Source of the DNA: Thermocaproicibacter sp041859875
GTDB lineage: Bacteria > Bacillota > Clostridia > Oscillospirales > Acutalibacteraceae
DNA length: 64,000 bases
NCBI GenBank assembly: GCA_041859875.1
Contig: JBFLFY010000012.1
Coordinates: 1 to 64,000 of the forward strand
Reading direction: 5' to 3'
Positions 35,988 through 44,444 of this stretch are shown piece by piece. Every line of letters starts with the position of its first letter. Positions within the stretch are counted from its first letter, which is position 1. Under the pieces are notes generated by a model that was not told the origin of the DNA, made no database searches, and saw only the letters and a list, made by a program, of their open reading frames with translations. Position numbers and translations under genes: made by a program.

Positions 35988-35998
35988 GATTTATTTTT

Positions 35999-36024
35999 GG
36001 CTCCAAGAATAACTTGGGGCTTTT
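35999..36024 (+). terminator. Rho-independent terminator after the O-methyltransferase
   Basis: GCTCCAAG and CTTGGGGC around AATAA, followed by TTTT. Confidence 0.7.
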
Positions 36025-36060
36025 CCTTTTCTATTTTTAGATTATAGTGAGGTGAATTTT

Positions 36061-36999
36061 ATGAAATCACTCAGAAATAAGACATTGGATTTTTCTGCCG
36101 AAGAAGGGAAACGATACCTTGAGAAGTGTATTCGACCCGATGGACCGGTTGCTCAGGCAGAACTGCAGAACAAAGTGATCCTTGGCGATGCCTTTCAGGT
36201 GTTGCCGTGTCTGCCCCACAGTTTTGTAGATCTTCTGATTGTTGACCCACCTTATAATTTGAATAAAAAGTTTGCAAATGGAAAATTCAACCGGAAAAGC
36301 GACGCAGAGTACCAAGATTACACTGCTGCGTGGGTAGAAAAAATCCTTCCTATTTTAAAGCCGAATGCCTCCATCTATGTTTGCTGTGACTGGAAATCGA
36401 GCCTCGTTGTAGGCCCAGTGCTCGAACACTACTTTTATTTGCAAAACCGGATTACGTGGCAGCGGGAGAAGGGCCGCGGCGCGAAAAGCAACTGGAAAAA
36501 TGGTATGGAAGACATCTGGTTTGCTACCTGCTCTTCTCAATATACATTTAATCTTGACGCTGTGAAAATGCGGAAAAGAGTGGTTGCCCCGTACCGAACG
36601 GACGGAAAACCGAAAGATTGGGAAGAAACCAGCACTGGTAATTTCCGTGACACGTGTCCTTCAAATTTTTGGGACGATATTTCCATCCCGTATTGGTCTA
36701 TGCCGGAAAATACGGCACACCCTACGCAAAAGCCGGAAAAGCTCATTGCAAAAATTATTCTGGCAAGTTCACACGAAAATGATTTTGTGTTTGATCCGTT
36801 TCTCGGCTCTGGAACTACAGCTGTAACAGCTAAAAAGCTGAACCGGTGTTTTTCCGGCATTGAGTGCAGCGAGCAATACTGTGCCTGGGCGCAGAAACGG
36901 CTGGAAGAGGCCGAACGCGACCGAACCATTCAGGGGTATGCTGACGGTGTATTTTGGGAGCGCAATACTTATGCCTGCCAAAAGAATTTCCGAAAATAA
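36061..36999 (+). CDS. Site-specific DNA methyltransferase (probably adenine-N6)
   Basis: The 312-residue enzyme has the catalytic motif IV DPPYNL near residue 65 and the SAM motif I FDPFLGSGTT near residue 245, the order of beta-class methyltransferases such as M.RsrI/M.HinfI. The target recognition region lies between them. ATG 36061 follows GAGGTGAA. No restriction endonuclease gene is adjacent, so it is a solitary methylase, perhaps from a phage or decayed restriction system. Codons are AT-richer than in surrounding core genes. Confidence 0.88.
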   Translation: MKSLRNKTLDFSAEEGKRYLEKCIRPDGPVAQAELQNKVILGDAFQVLPCLPHSFVDLLIVDPPYNLNKKFANGKFNRKSDAEYQDYTAAWVEKILPILKPNASIYVCCDWKSSLVVGPVLEHYFYLQNRITWQREKGRGAKSNWKNGMEDIWFATCSSQYTFNLDAVKMRKRVVAPYRTDGKPKDWEETSTGNFRDTCPSNFWDDISIPYWSMPENTAHPTQKPEKLIAKIILASSHENDFVFDPFLGSGTTAVTAKKLNRCFSGIECSEQYCAWAQKRLEEAERDRTIQGYADGVFWERNTYACQKNFRK

Positions 37000-37003
37000 A
37001 ATG

Positions 37004-37033
37004 TCCGGGAACCCATAGGATTGGGTCCCCGGA
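37004..37033 (-). terminator. Hairpin ending the minus-strand small gene
   Basis: TCCGGGGACCCAA and TGGGTTCCCGGA (minus strand) form a stem followed by ATTTTATTTT. It lies between the DNA methylase (plus) and the small acidic gene (minus). Confidence 0.65.
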
Positions 37034-37037
37034 ACGT

Positions 37038-37277
37038 TCAGCCTTTTTCTTCTGATTTCGATTTTTGGCAGTTTTTGTTCTGTGAAGGCTCGGGTATCGC
37101 ATAAATATCGGTGTAGGCCTGTGCTTCCTGCTCATTGGTCGGCGGTGTTTGAATGAGTCCGGTGCATTCTGTAGAGGACACAACATTGTCGGCACAAGAA
37201 TAGATATAGTCGTCTATATTGTCTTTCTCTTTCTCTTTTGGCGCAAGTTGTTTATTTTCTTTTGCTTCTGTATTCAT
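37038..37277 (-). CDS. Small hydrophilic protein of unknown function
   Basis: The minus-strand gene encodes 79 residues starting MNTEAKENKQ with a strong GAGGAGG site eight bases upstream. It is Lys/Glu/Asn-rich, without a hydrophobic segment, with two cysteines in YSCADNVVSSTEC and a charged C-terminal tail. The family is not recognised. A longer in-frame start at 37334 has no RBS. It is followed by a terminator-like hairpin. Confidence 0.6.
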   Translation of the reverse strand: MNTEAKENKQLAPKEKEKDNIDDYIYSCADNVVSSTECTGLIQTPPTNEQEAQAYTDIYAIPEPSQNKNCQKSKSEEKG

Positions 37278-37338
37278 CAAATTCCTCCTCGCTTCAAGGG
37301 ATAGTTTTCCCCGTAAACAGGAAGATAAACGCAAAATA

Positions 37339-37494
37339 TCAGTGCCGTTTTACCGGAACAACTTTGATTTTTTGAAAATGGGGCAGATGAGGCCGTATGA
37401 CAAGGAAGGGCCGGAAGCGGCGCCTTAGCACCGTGCAGCCTTCGCATGGCGGAAATAAGAACCAGTAGTATGGGATGTTATTTTGAAGCTTCAT
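37339..37494 (-). CDS. Possible small basic protein upstream of the hydrophilic protein gene
   Basis: A minus-strand frame of 51 codons starts MKLQNNIPYYWFLFPPCEGC and ends in an Arg/Lys/Pro-rich tail. An AAGGAG lies about 13 bases before the ATG, slightly far. It ends about 60 bases before the 79-residue gene and could form an operon with it. There is no homology recognised, so this is tentative. Confidence 0.3.
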   Translation of the reverse strand: MKLQNNIPYYWFLFPPCEGCTVLRRRFRPFLVIRPHLPHFQKIKVVPVKRH

Positions 37495-37561
37495 GGCATT
37501 TCCATCTCCTTCTCTTTTTACAGTATGCTAAAAGTTTCAAGTGGACTATGGATAAAAAATC

Positions 37562-37590
37562 TTGACAAAAAAGCGCAGTGCGCTTATAAT
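37562..37590 (+). promoter_or_regulatory. Sigma-A promoter of infC-rpmI-rplT
   Basis: TTGACA (37562-37567) and TATAAT (37585-37590) with an ideal 17-base spacer. Confidence 0.85.
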
Positions 37591-37596
37591 ATTAAC

Positions 37597-37779
37597 TTGT
37601 AAAACAAAGAGGAATACGGCGCATACCGCTATTCACACCTGTGGGGTTCCGTCCGGCACGGGTCAATATTTTTTTGAATATCTGATTAGGTTTCAAATTG
37701 TATATTGGCGCGTAGGCGGGTAGCCCACGCGCTTTATTCTTTCTATAATTTCTACAACGTGTTTTGGAGGTGTTTCACT
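37597..37779 (+). promoter_or_regulatory. Long infC leader with attenuator hairpin (L20-leader-like)
   Basis: About 180 bases separate the promoter from infC. The last part, GGCGCGT (37707-37713) to ACGCGC (37727-37732) with an inner GGC/GCC pair and following TTTATTCTTT, is a terminator-like stem. In Bacillus this operon is controlled by L20 binding a leader that mimics 23S rRNA and causes premature termination; position and shape fit that, but fine structure was not checked. Confidence 0.6.
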
Positions 37780-38298
37780 ATTAGCAGCAGGGAACTTCAG
37801 CTTAATGAGCAGATTCGTGACAGGCAGGTGCGTGTTATCGGGCCTACCGGCGCTCAGCTTGGCCTTATGTCGTCTTCTCAGGCGCTGCAGAAAGCAGAAG
37901 AAATGAATCTTGACCTGGTTAAGATTGCTCCACAGGCGACTCCGCCGGTCTGCAAAATTATTGACTACGGCAAGTACCGTTTTGAACAGGCAAAACGTGA
38001 AAAAGAAGCAAGAAAGAACCAGCATATCGTAGACATTAAGGAAATTCGTCTTTCGCTGAATATCGACACGCATGACTTTAACACAAAAGTCGGCCATGCG
38101 CAGCGTTTTCTGAAAGAGGGAGACAAAGTTAAGGTTTCTATCCGCTTCCGCGGACGTGAGATGGGTCACCCGGAGCAGGGTCACGAAATTATGAAGCGCT
38201 TTGCAGAAGCATTGGCCGACTTGGCTAATGTGGAAAAGCCATCCAAAATGGAAGGCCGCAATATGCTGATGTTTCTTGCATCCAAACCCGTTAAGTAA
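37780..38298 (+). CDS. infC: Translation initiation factor IF-3, AUU start
   Basis: IF-3 keeps ribosomal subunits apart and checks initiator tRNA pairing. The 172-residue protein begins (I/M)SSRELQLNEQIRDRQVRV and contains the linker QAKREKEARKNQ and C-terminal domain IRFRGREMGHPEQG. The only start fitting the protein N-terminus and the GGAGG (37766-37770, nine bases before) is ATT at 37780. An AUU start is the known autoregulatory device of infC, because IF-3 itself discriminates against it. Starts further upstream would run through the attenuator. Confidence 0.93.
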   Translation: MSSRELQLNEQIRDRQVRVIGPTGAQLGLMSSSQALQKAEEMNLDLVKIAPQATPPVCKIIDYGKYRFEQAKREKEARKNQHIVDIKEIRLSLNIDTHDFNTKVGHAQRFLKEGDKVKVSIRFRGREMGHPEQGHEIMKRFAEALADLANVEKPSKMEGRNMLMFLASKPVK

Positions 38299-38320
38299 GA
38301 TTTACTAAGGAGGGGCAACC

Positions 38321-38518
38321 ATGCCTAAGATTAAAACACATACCGGTGCAAAAAAACGTTTTAAATTATCAAAGTCCGGAAAAGTTATCCGCGCACATGC
38401 TTACAAAACTCACAGGCTGAACAGAAAAACGACAAAACGCACTCGCAACCTGCGCAAGACAACAGTCGCCGACAAGACGAATGTAGCGCAGATTAAGAGA
38501 CTGATCCCTTATAAATAA
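38321..38518 (+). CDS. rpmI: 50S ribosomal protein L35
   Basis: A 65-residue very basic protein starting MPKIKTHTGAKKRFKLSKSG, the invariant L35 N-terminus. AGGAGGGGC precedes the ATG. It is the middle gene of the infC operon. Confidence 0.97.
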   Translation: MPKIKTHTGAKKRFKLSKSGKVIRAHAYKTHRLNRKTTKRTRNLRKTTVADKTNVAQIKRLIPYK

Positions 38519-38567
38519 CCGGTAAGTTTCCCGCTTTGAAACCAACCATTTATTGGAGGTAAATAGA

Positions 38568-38921
38568 ATGGCACGTGTAAAGGGTGCGCTGATGACGCGC
38601 AAGAGAAGAAAAAAGACCTTAAAACTTGCAAAAGGATATTTTGGTTCCAAGAGCAGACACTTCAAAATGGCCAAACAGGCTGTTATGAAGTCTGGAAATT
38701 ATGCTTTCGTCGGCCGCAAGGCAAGAAAACGTGATTTTCGCCGCCTGTGGATTACCCGTATTTCTGCCGCTTGCCGCGCAGATAACATTAGTTATTCCGC
38801 GTTTATGAATGGCATGAAAAAAGCCGGTGTAACTCTGAACAGAAAGATGCTTGCTGAAATTGCTGTTGCGGATGAGGCTGCATTCAAGAGCCTTGTTGAA
38901 AAAGCAAAAGCAGCGCTTTAA
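38568..38921 (+). CDS. rplT: 50S ribosomal protein L20
   Basis: The 117-residue protein starts MARVKGALMTRKRRKKTLKL and contains FRRLWITRISAACR, typical of L20, which assembles early on 23S rRNA and represses its own operon. ATG 38568 with GGAGG upstream is used; an in-frame upstream start at 38553 has no support. A terminator follows. Confidence 0.97.
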   Translation: MARVKGALMTRKRRKKTLKLAKGYFGSKSRHFKMAKQAVMKSGNYAFVGRKARKRDFRRLWITRISAACRADNISYSAFMNGMKKAGVTLNRKMLAEIAVADEAAFKSLVEKAKAAL

Positions 38922-38931
38922 AAAGCTGAAC

Positions 38932-38967
38932 GTGCGCCCGGTAAACTGTTCCGGGCGCATATTTTTA
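38932..38967 (+). terminator. Rho-independent terminator of infC-rpmI-rplT
   Basis: GTGCGCCCGG pairs with CCGGGCGCAT, followed by ATTTTTATT. Confidence 0.87.
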
Positions 38968-38988
38968 TTATATAGGAGGCATTGACCG

Positions 38989-39804
38989 ATGCCTGCTGAG
39001 ATAACAAGCCGAAAAAATGAACTGCTTCAGGATTTTCTTCGCCTTTCCGGCGCTGCTGCTTTCCGACGGAAGACAAACCGCTTTGCCGTAGAAGGCGCAC
39101 GGCTTTGTGCTGACGCATCGTTAAGCGGCATTCATATCTTGGTTCTCTTTTACACCGAAGAGGCACAAAAGAAATACCCTGTTTATCTTGAACCGGTGAA
39201 AAAAGCGGCACAGAAAGAGTATACTATTTCAGCATCTGCAGCACAGTATATTTCCGGTACCAAGACACCACAGGGAATATTTTGCATCTGTGCTATGCCG
39301 AAAGAAAAACTTTCTGCTCCGCCGCAGCCCGGAAAAAAGCATCTGCTGGTCCTTGAAAATATGCAGGATCCGGCCAATATGGGTGCCGTTTTCCGAACGG
39401 CGGAAGCACTTGGAATTGAAGAAGTTTTTTTAAGCGGAACTTGCTGCGACGTTTTTTCGCCTAAAGTGCTGCGTGCCAGCATGGGTGCCGTTTTCCGCTT
39501 ACCGTTTTGCCACTGTGCGGAAGCACCGGACATTATTAGAAAATTGAATGGCTCTGGGTTTGCAACGCTCGCTGCAGTCCCGGATTCCACTGCAGTGCCT
39601 GTTACCAAAATTGACTTTTCCCGCCCTTGTGCAGCGGTGATTGGCAATGAGGGCAACGGCCTTACGGAAGAAGCCATTAAGGCTTGCTCCGTACGCACTA
39701 CCATCCCAATGCTGGGAAGAGCAGAGTCCTTGAATGCGGCTGCCTCCGCGGCTATTTTAATGTGGGAAATGGTGCGCTCCTCGGCGGGAGGCGAAAATTT
39801 GTAA
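38989..39804 (+). CDS. TrmH/SpoU family RNA 2'-O-methyltransferase
   Basis: The 271-residue protein has an N-terminal substrate-binding domain (FAVEGARLCADA) and a C-terminal SPOUT knot with the three motifs ENMQDPANMGAVFRTAE, GNEGNGL and IPMLGRAESLNAAAS. It methylates the 2'-OH of a ribose, most likely in 23S rRNA; the exact site cannot be told. AGGAGG precedes the ATG. It overlaps dprA by one base. Confidence 0.9.
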   Translation: MPAEITSRKNELLQDFLRLSGAAAFRRKTNRFAVEGARLCADASLSGIHILVLFYTEEAQKKYPVYLEPVKKAAQKEYTISASAAQYISGTKTPQGIFCICAMPKEKLSAPPQPGKKHLLVLENMQDPANMGAVFRTAEALGIEEVFLSGTCCDVFSPKVLRASMGAVFRLPFCHCAEAPDIIRKLNGSGFATLAAVPDSTAVPVTKIDFSRPCAAVIGNEGNGLTEEAIKACSVRTTIPMLGRAESLNAAASAAILMWEMVRSSAGGENL

Positions 39805-40967
39805 TGGAATATGACCCAAGGGTCTACTGGGTTTGGCTGCAGCACGCGCTTGGCGCGGGAAGTTCAAAGCAGAACAGAATTCTCTCCGCATATCCGTCGC
39901 TGCAAAGCTTTTATGAGTCTGGACGTCATGCTTGGCTTTTGGAAGGATATTTCACCGAAAAAGAAATCCGAAATATGACTTCTTGGCCGTTGGAGCAGGC
40001 GGAAAACCTGTTAGGATTCACGGAAAAAGCGGGCCAGCGCATCCTTACGCCGGAAAGCAAAGAATATCCGGAGCTTCTTCGCCAAATCCCGAACCCGCCG
40101 TGTGCTTTATACTTGAAAGGCACTTTGCCTGATTTTTCAAAGCATCTACCGATTGCCATAGTTGGCACACGGAAAGCAACATCCTCGGGCAGAACTGCGG
40201 CTCGCAGTATTGCCTATGAGCTTGCAAAGAAGGGCGTCGTCGTTGTAAGCGGCGGAGCGCTTGGCATTGATACAGCTTCCCATAAAGGCGCGCTGCAGGC
40301 CGGCGGAAAAACGATTGCAGTTCTTGGCTGTGGAATTGACACGGATTATTTAATGGCAAATGTCTCGTTGCGTGATGTGATTTCACAAAACGGAGCGCTC
40401 ATTTCCGAGTATCCACCAGGTACGCTGGCACGCGGTTCCAATTTCCCAATCCGCAACCGTATTATTTCCGGCCTTGCTGTGGGAACACTTGTGGTGGAAG
40501 CCGCAGCACGGAGCGGTTCCTTGATTACGGCAGACTTTGCGCTGGACCAGGGGCGCGATGTTTTCGCAGTTCCCGCCGATATTTTCAGCCCTGTTTCGCA
40601 GGGAGTGAACAACCTTATTAAGAGCGGCGCAAAGCCTGTAAGCCGTGCGGATGAAATTTTGGAGGAGTATTCCGGGCAGTTCCCGGAAAAGATTTTTCTT
40701 GACGGCGGCGCAGCAGATGCTATTATAGAAGATAACGGCATCCCGCCAAAGACATCCGAGAAAGCGGCACCCTGCGGTATGCCGGAGGGACTTTCGGAAG
40801 ATGCAGAAAAAATTTACGCGGCGCTGACAAAATCTCCGCGCCATATTTCCGAGTTGGAAAAGGAAGCCGGCCTTTCTGCTTCACGGATGCTTGCTGCCGT
40901 TACAGAACTGGAGCTGACCGGCGCCGTGATGTCCTACTCCGGCAGGCGGTACAGCCTGCCGCGCTGA
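39804..40967 (+). CDS. dprA: DNA processing protein DprA
   Basis: DprA loads RecA on incoming single-stranded DNA during transformation. The 387-residue protein has an N-terminal HhH/SAM-like region, the Rossmann core (IVGTRKATSSGR, SGGALGIDTASH, SEYPPGTLARGSNFPIRNRIISGL, EAAARSGSLITA) and a C-terminal winged helix. ATG 39804 follows GGGAGG and overlaps the preceding stop. It is followed by topA, a common clostridial arrangement. Confidence 0.94.
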   Translation: MEYDPRVYWVWLQHALGAGSSKQNRILSAYPSLQSFYESGRHAWLLEGYFTEKEIRNMTSWPLEQAENLLGFTEKAGQRILTPESKEYPELLRQIPNPPCALYLKGTLPDFSKHLPIAIVGTRKATSSGRTAARSIAYELAKKGVVVVSGGALGIDTASHKGALQAGGKTIAVLGCGIDTDYLMANVSLRDVISQNGALISEYPPGTLARGSNFPIRNRIISGLAVGTLVVEAAARSGSLITADFALDQGRDVFAVPADIFSPVSQGVNNLIKSGAKPVSRADEILEEYSGQFPEKIFLDGGAADAIIEDNGIPPKTSEKAAPCGMPEGLSEDAEKIYAALTKSPRHISELEKEAGLSASRMLAAVTELELTGAVMSYSGRRYSLPR

Positions 40968-41024
40968 AACGAAAATACTGCCTTCGGGCAGACAAAATGA
41001 GATAGAAAAATGTGAGGTGGTTTT

Positions 41025-43106
41025 GTGTCGAAACTGGTTATTGTTGAATCACCTGCGAAGGCCAAAACAATACAAAAATACCTGGGCTCCGGGTATGACG
41101 TGGTTGCTTCCATGGGCCACGTGCGCGATCTTCCGGCCAATCGTTTGAGTGTAGACGTAAAAAACAATTTCAAACCGAAATACGACATTATCAAGGGCAA
41201 GGAAAAACTTGTTCAGGAACTGCAGAAAAAAGCGGAAAAAAGCGACACGGTTTTGCTTGCAACGGACCCTGACCGTGAGGGCGAAGCTATTTCGTGGCAC
41301 TTGGCCTATCTTCTCGGCCTTGATACCGCAAATAAGAACCGTATTACTTTCAATGAAATTACAAAAACCGGTATTGATACTGGTATGGCAAATCCCCGCA
41401 CCATTGACCAAAACCTTGTTAATGCACAGCAGGCACGCCGTATTCTTGACCGTCTTGTAGGCTATAAACTCAGCCCGTTCCTTTCACAGAAAATTCGGCA
41501 TGGCCTTTCGGCTGGACGTGTTCAGTCTGTTGCCGTTCGTATTATTGTAGACCGTGAAGAAGAAATCCGCGCGTTTAAGCCGGACGAGTACTGGACGATT
41601 GAAGGAAAATTTTCGCCCAAGGGCTCACGGAAGGTTTTTACCGCCTCTCTGTACGGCGATGAAAACGGCAAGATAAAAATTGAAAACAAAGAGCAGTCGG
41701 ACAAAATTCTGGAGGATCTGAAAGACGCGGATTTTGTCATAACCAACGTTCGGAAAGGCACGCGTAAAAAATCGCCGGTTCCGCCGTTCTCAACTTCTAC
41801 GATGCAGCAGGAAGCTTCACGCCGCCTTGGTTTTCAGGCACGCCGAACCATGAAGGCCGCGCAGGAGCTTTATGAAGGCGTCGAAATTGAAGGCATGGGT
41901 GCTACCGGCCTTATTACTTATATGCGAACTGACTCCCTGCGCGTTTCCGAAGAAGCAATAAAAAGCGCTGCAGATTATATTAAGGAGCGCTGGGGTGAGA
42001 ACTACCTGCCCGAAGAACCGCGCCATTATAAATCCCGTGCCAATGCACAGGATGGTCATGAAGCAATTCGGCCGGCTGTACCAAGCCTTTCCCCGGATAA
42101 AGTCAAGGACAGCCTGTCTTCCGACCAGTACAAACTTTATAAGCTGATTTGGGAGCGCTTTTTTGCCAGCCAAATGGCAAACTGCCTGCAGAGTACCGTT
42201 CAGGTAACCATTCAGGCAAAAAATTATACGTTTAAAGCATCCGGCTATACCGTAACTTTTGACGGATTTACGGTACTGTATGAAGAAGCGAAGGATGACG
42301 AAACAAAAGACGGCAGCTCGCTACCGGAGCTGAAAAAGAATATGCCCCTGCACCAGAAAGAACTTGCGGGCAACCAGCACTTTACTCAGCCGCCGCCGCG
42401 TTACACCGAAGCCTCGCTGATTAAAACGCTTGAAGAAAATGGAATTGGGCGTCCTTCCACTTATGCGGTGACCATTTCGACCATAACCGCGCGCGAATAT
42501 GTTGTACGCGACGGGAAAGCTTTAAAGCCGACCGAACTTGGCGAAACGGTAACAAAGCTCATGAAAGAACGTTTTCCGAAAATTGTAAACGTTAAATTTA
42601 CCGCACAGGTTGAAAGCGACCTTGACAATGTACAGAACGGAAAAAGTGACTGGGTTCAGGAACTCGGCGACTTTTACGGCGATTTCAGCAAGACGTTGAA
42701 AGAAGCGAAAGACGCCATGCAGGGCGTCAAGATTCAGCTTAAGGAAGATGTAACAGACGTTATCTGCGAAAAATGCGGCCGCCACATGGTGATTAAGACC
42801 GGCCGGTACGGGAAGTTCCTTGCCTGCCCGGGTTACCCGGAGTGCAAAAACGTCAAAAAATATGTGGAGATGAATGGCGCAGACTGCCCAAAGTGTGACG
42901 GTAAAGTTATTATTAAGCATACAAAAAAAGGCCGTATTTTTTATGGATGCTCCAACTACCCAAAATGCGATTTTGTTTCATGGGATGAGCCGACAAAGGA
43001 AAAGTGTCCGCGCTGCGGAAAAACTTTGCTGAAAAAGAAGGGTAAGCATCCAAAGTATTACTGCATCACGCCTGACTGTGGATACGAAAAGACGGAGGAC
43101 GAATGA
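41025..43106 (+). CDS. topA: DNA topoisomerase I
   Basis: TopA relaxes negative supercoils by a type IA mechanism. The 693 residues comprise the TOPRIM domain (VESPAKAKTIQKYLG; DPDREGEAISWH), the active-site Tyr in GLITYMRTDS, and three C-terminal four-cysteine zinc ribbons (CEKCGRHM, CPKCDGKV, CPRCGKTL). The start is GTG with GAGGTGG upstream. It overlaps trmFO by four bases. Confidence 0.96.
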   Translation: MSKLVIVESPAKAKTIQKYLGSGYDVVASMGHVRDLPANRLSVDVKNNFKPKYDIIKGKEKLVQELQKKAEKSDTVLLATDPDREGEAISWHLAYLLGLDTANKNRITFNEITKTGIDTGMANPRTIDQNLVNAQQARRILDRLVGYKLSPFLSQKIRHGLSAGRVQSVAVRIIVDREEEIRAFKPDEYWTIEGKFSPKGSRKVFTASLYGDENGKIKIENKEQSDKILEDLKDADFVITNVRKGTRKKSPVPPFSTSTMQQEASRRLGFQARRTMKAAQELYEGVEIEGMGATGLITYMRTDSLRVSEEAIKSAADYIKERWGENYLPEEPRHYKSRANAQDGHEAIRPAVPSLSPDKVKDSLSSDQYKLYKLIWERFFASQMANCLQSTVQVTIQAKNYTFKASGYTVTFDGFTVLYEEAKDDETKDGSSLPELKKNMPLHQKELAGNQHFTQPPPRYTEASLIKTLEENGIGRPSTYAVTISTITAREYVVRDGKALKPTELGETVTKLMKERFPKIVNVKFTAQVESDLDNVQNGKSDWVQELGDFYGDFSKTLKEAKDAMQGVKIQLKEDVTDVICEKCGRHMVIKTGRYGKFLACPGYPECKNVKKYVEMNGADCPKCDGKVIIKHTKKGRIFYGCSNYPKCDFVSWDEPTKEKCPRCGKTLLKKKGKHPKYYCITPDCGYEKTEDE

Positions 43107-44413
43107 GCATTCGAGTAATCGGCGCTGGCCTTGCTGGCTGCGAAGCGGCATGGCAGACAGCAAACCGTGGAATTGAAACAGAACTTTACGAGATGAAGCC
43201 TGTGCGCTTTTCACCGGCTCACAGCAGCGAAAATTTTGCGGAACTGGTATGCTCAAATTCATTGAAGGCTGCCCGTGTGGCAAGTGCAGCTGGTCTTTTG
43301 AAAGAAGAAATGCGGCGCCTTGGCTCGCTGCTCGTCCCGTGTGCGCTGGAATGCCGGGTTGCGGCAGGCGGAGCGCTTGCTGTTGACCGGAATGCGTTTT
43401 CGGAAGCGGTTACGAAGAAGATTGAAGAGCATCCGCTTGTCCATATTCACCGCGGAGAAGTGACTGAGATTCCGGAGGATGGCGTTACAATTATCGCTAC
43501 CGGCCCGCTGACATCCGATGCGCTTGCTGAAAAGATTTCTGCCCTATGTGGCGGGAGCCTGAGTTTTTTCGATGCAGCTGCGCCGATTGTAGCGGCGGAA
43601 AGCTTAAATATGAAACGCATTTTTGCGGCTTCCCGTTACGACCGCGGTGAAGATGATGCCTACCTGAACTGCCCGATGAACCGTGAAGAGTATGAAGCAT
43701 TTTACAATGAACTAATCAGTGCGGAACGCGCACCGCTTCATGGATTTGATGTGCTAGACCCCAAAGTGTATGAAGGCTGTATGCCGGTAGAGGTTATGGC
43801 TGGGCGCGGAATGGACACGCTCCGTTTTGGTCCAATGAAACCTGTTGGTCTGCGTGACCCGAGTACCGGGCACCGGCCTTGGGCAGTGCTTCAGCTGCGC
43901 CGCGAGGATGCAGTTGGCAGTATGTATAATCTGGTGGGTTTTCAGACAAACTTGAAGTTTGCGGAACAGAAGCGTGTTTTTGGAATGATACCAGGTTTGG
44001 AACATGCTGATTTCTTTCGCTACGGAGTCATGCACCGCAACACTTTTTTGAATTCTCCGCTTGTTCTTTCCGCAGATTTCAGCATGAAGAAAAGGCCAAA
44101 CCTCTTTTTCGCTGGTCAGATGACGGGTGTCGAGGGTTACATGGAATCGGCGGCTTCCGGTATTATGGCAGGAATCAACGCTGCAGGGCGTATAGGCGGT
44201 AAGGAAGCAAAAGTTTTACCTGAAACGACAATGATTGGTGCCTTGAGCCGTTATGTGGCGAATGGCTGTCAAGGTTCGTTTCAACCGATGGGCGCAAACT
44301 TTGGCATTCTGCCGCCGCTTGAACCGCATATCCGTGATAAAAGGGAACGTTATGCTGCTTTGGCCCAGCGGTCGCTTGAAAATTTACAGGATTTTATACA
44401 TCAGGAGAAGTGA
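43103..44413 (+). CDS. trmFO: Methylenetetrahydrofolate-tRNA-(uracil-5-)-methyltransferase
   Basis: TrmFO makes m5U54 in the tRNA T-loop using methylene-THF and FADH2. The 436-residue flavoprotein has the FAD loop VIGAGLAGCEAAW, the CSNSLKAARVASAAGLLKEE-type region with its conserved cysteine, and FAGQMTGVEGYMESAASG. Its ATG overlaps the topA stop, the usual gene order in Firmicutes (topA-trmFO). Confidence 0.95.
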   Translation: MSIRVIGAGLAGCEAAWQTANRGIETELYEMKPVRFSPAHSSENFAELVCSNSLKAARVASAAGLLKEEMRRLGSLLVPCALECRVAAGGALAVDRNAFSEAVTKKIEEHPLVHIHRGEVTEIPEDGVTIIATGPLTSDALAEKISALCGGSLSFFDAAAPIVAAESLNMKRIFAASRYDRGEDDAYLNCPMNREEYEAFYNELISAERAPLHGFDVLDPKVYEGCMPVEVMAGRGMDTLRFGPMKPVGLRDPSTGHRPWAVLQLRREDAVGSMYNLVGFQTNLKFAEQKRVFGMIPGLEHADFFRYGVMHRNTFLNSPLVLSADFSMKKRPNLFFAGQMTGVEGYMESAASGIMAGINAAGRIGGKEAKVLPETTMIGALSRYVANGCQGSFQPMGANFGILPPLEPHIRDKRERYAALAQRSLENLQDFIHQEK

Positions 44414-44444
44414 AAGGCCTTATTGGGGAAGGGGAAAAGCTCGA

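Noticed and set aside
44253..44444. Upstream extension of plsX
   Set aside because: It overlaps trmFO in another frame; PlsX homology starts at TTG 44445, which has its own RBS.
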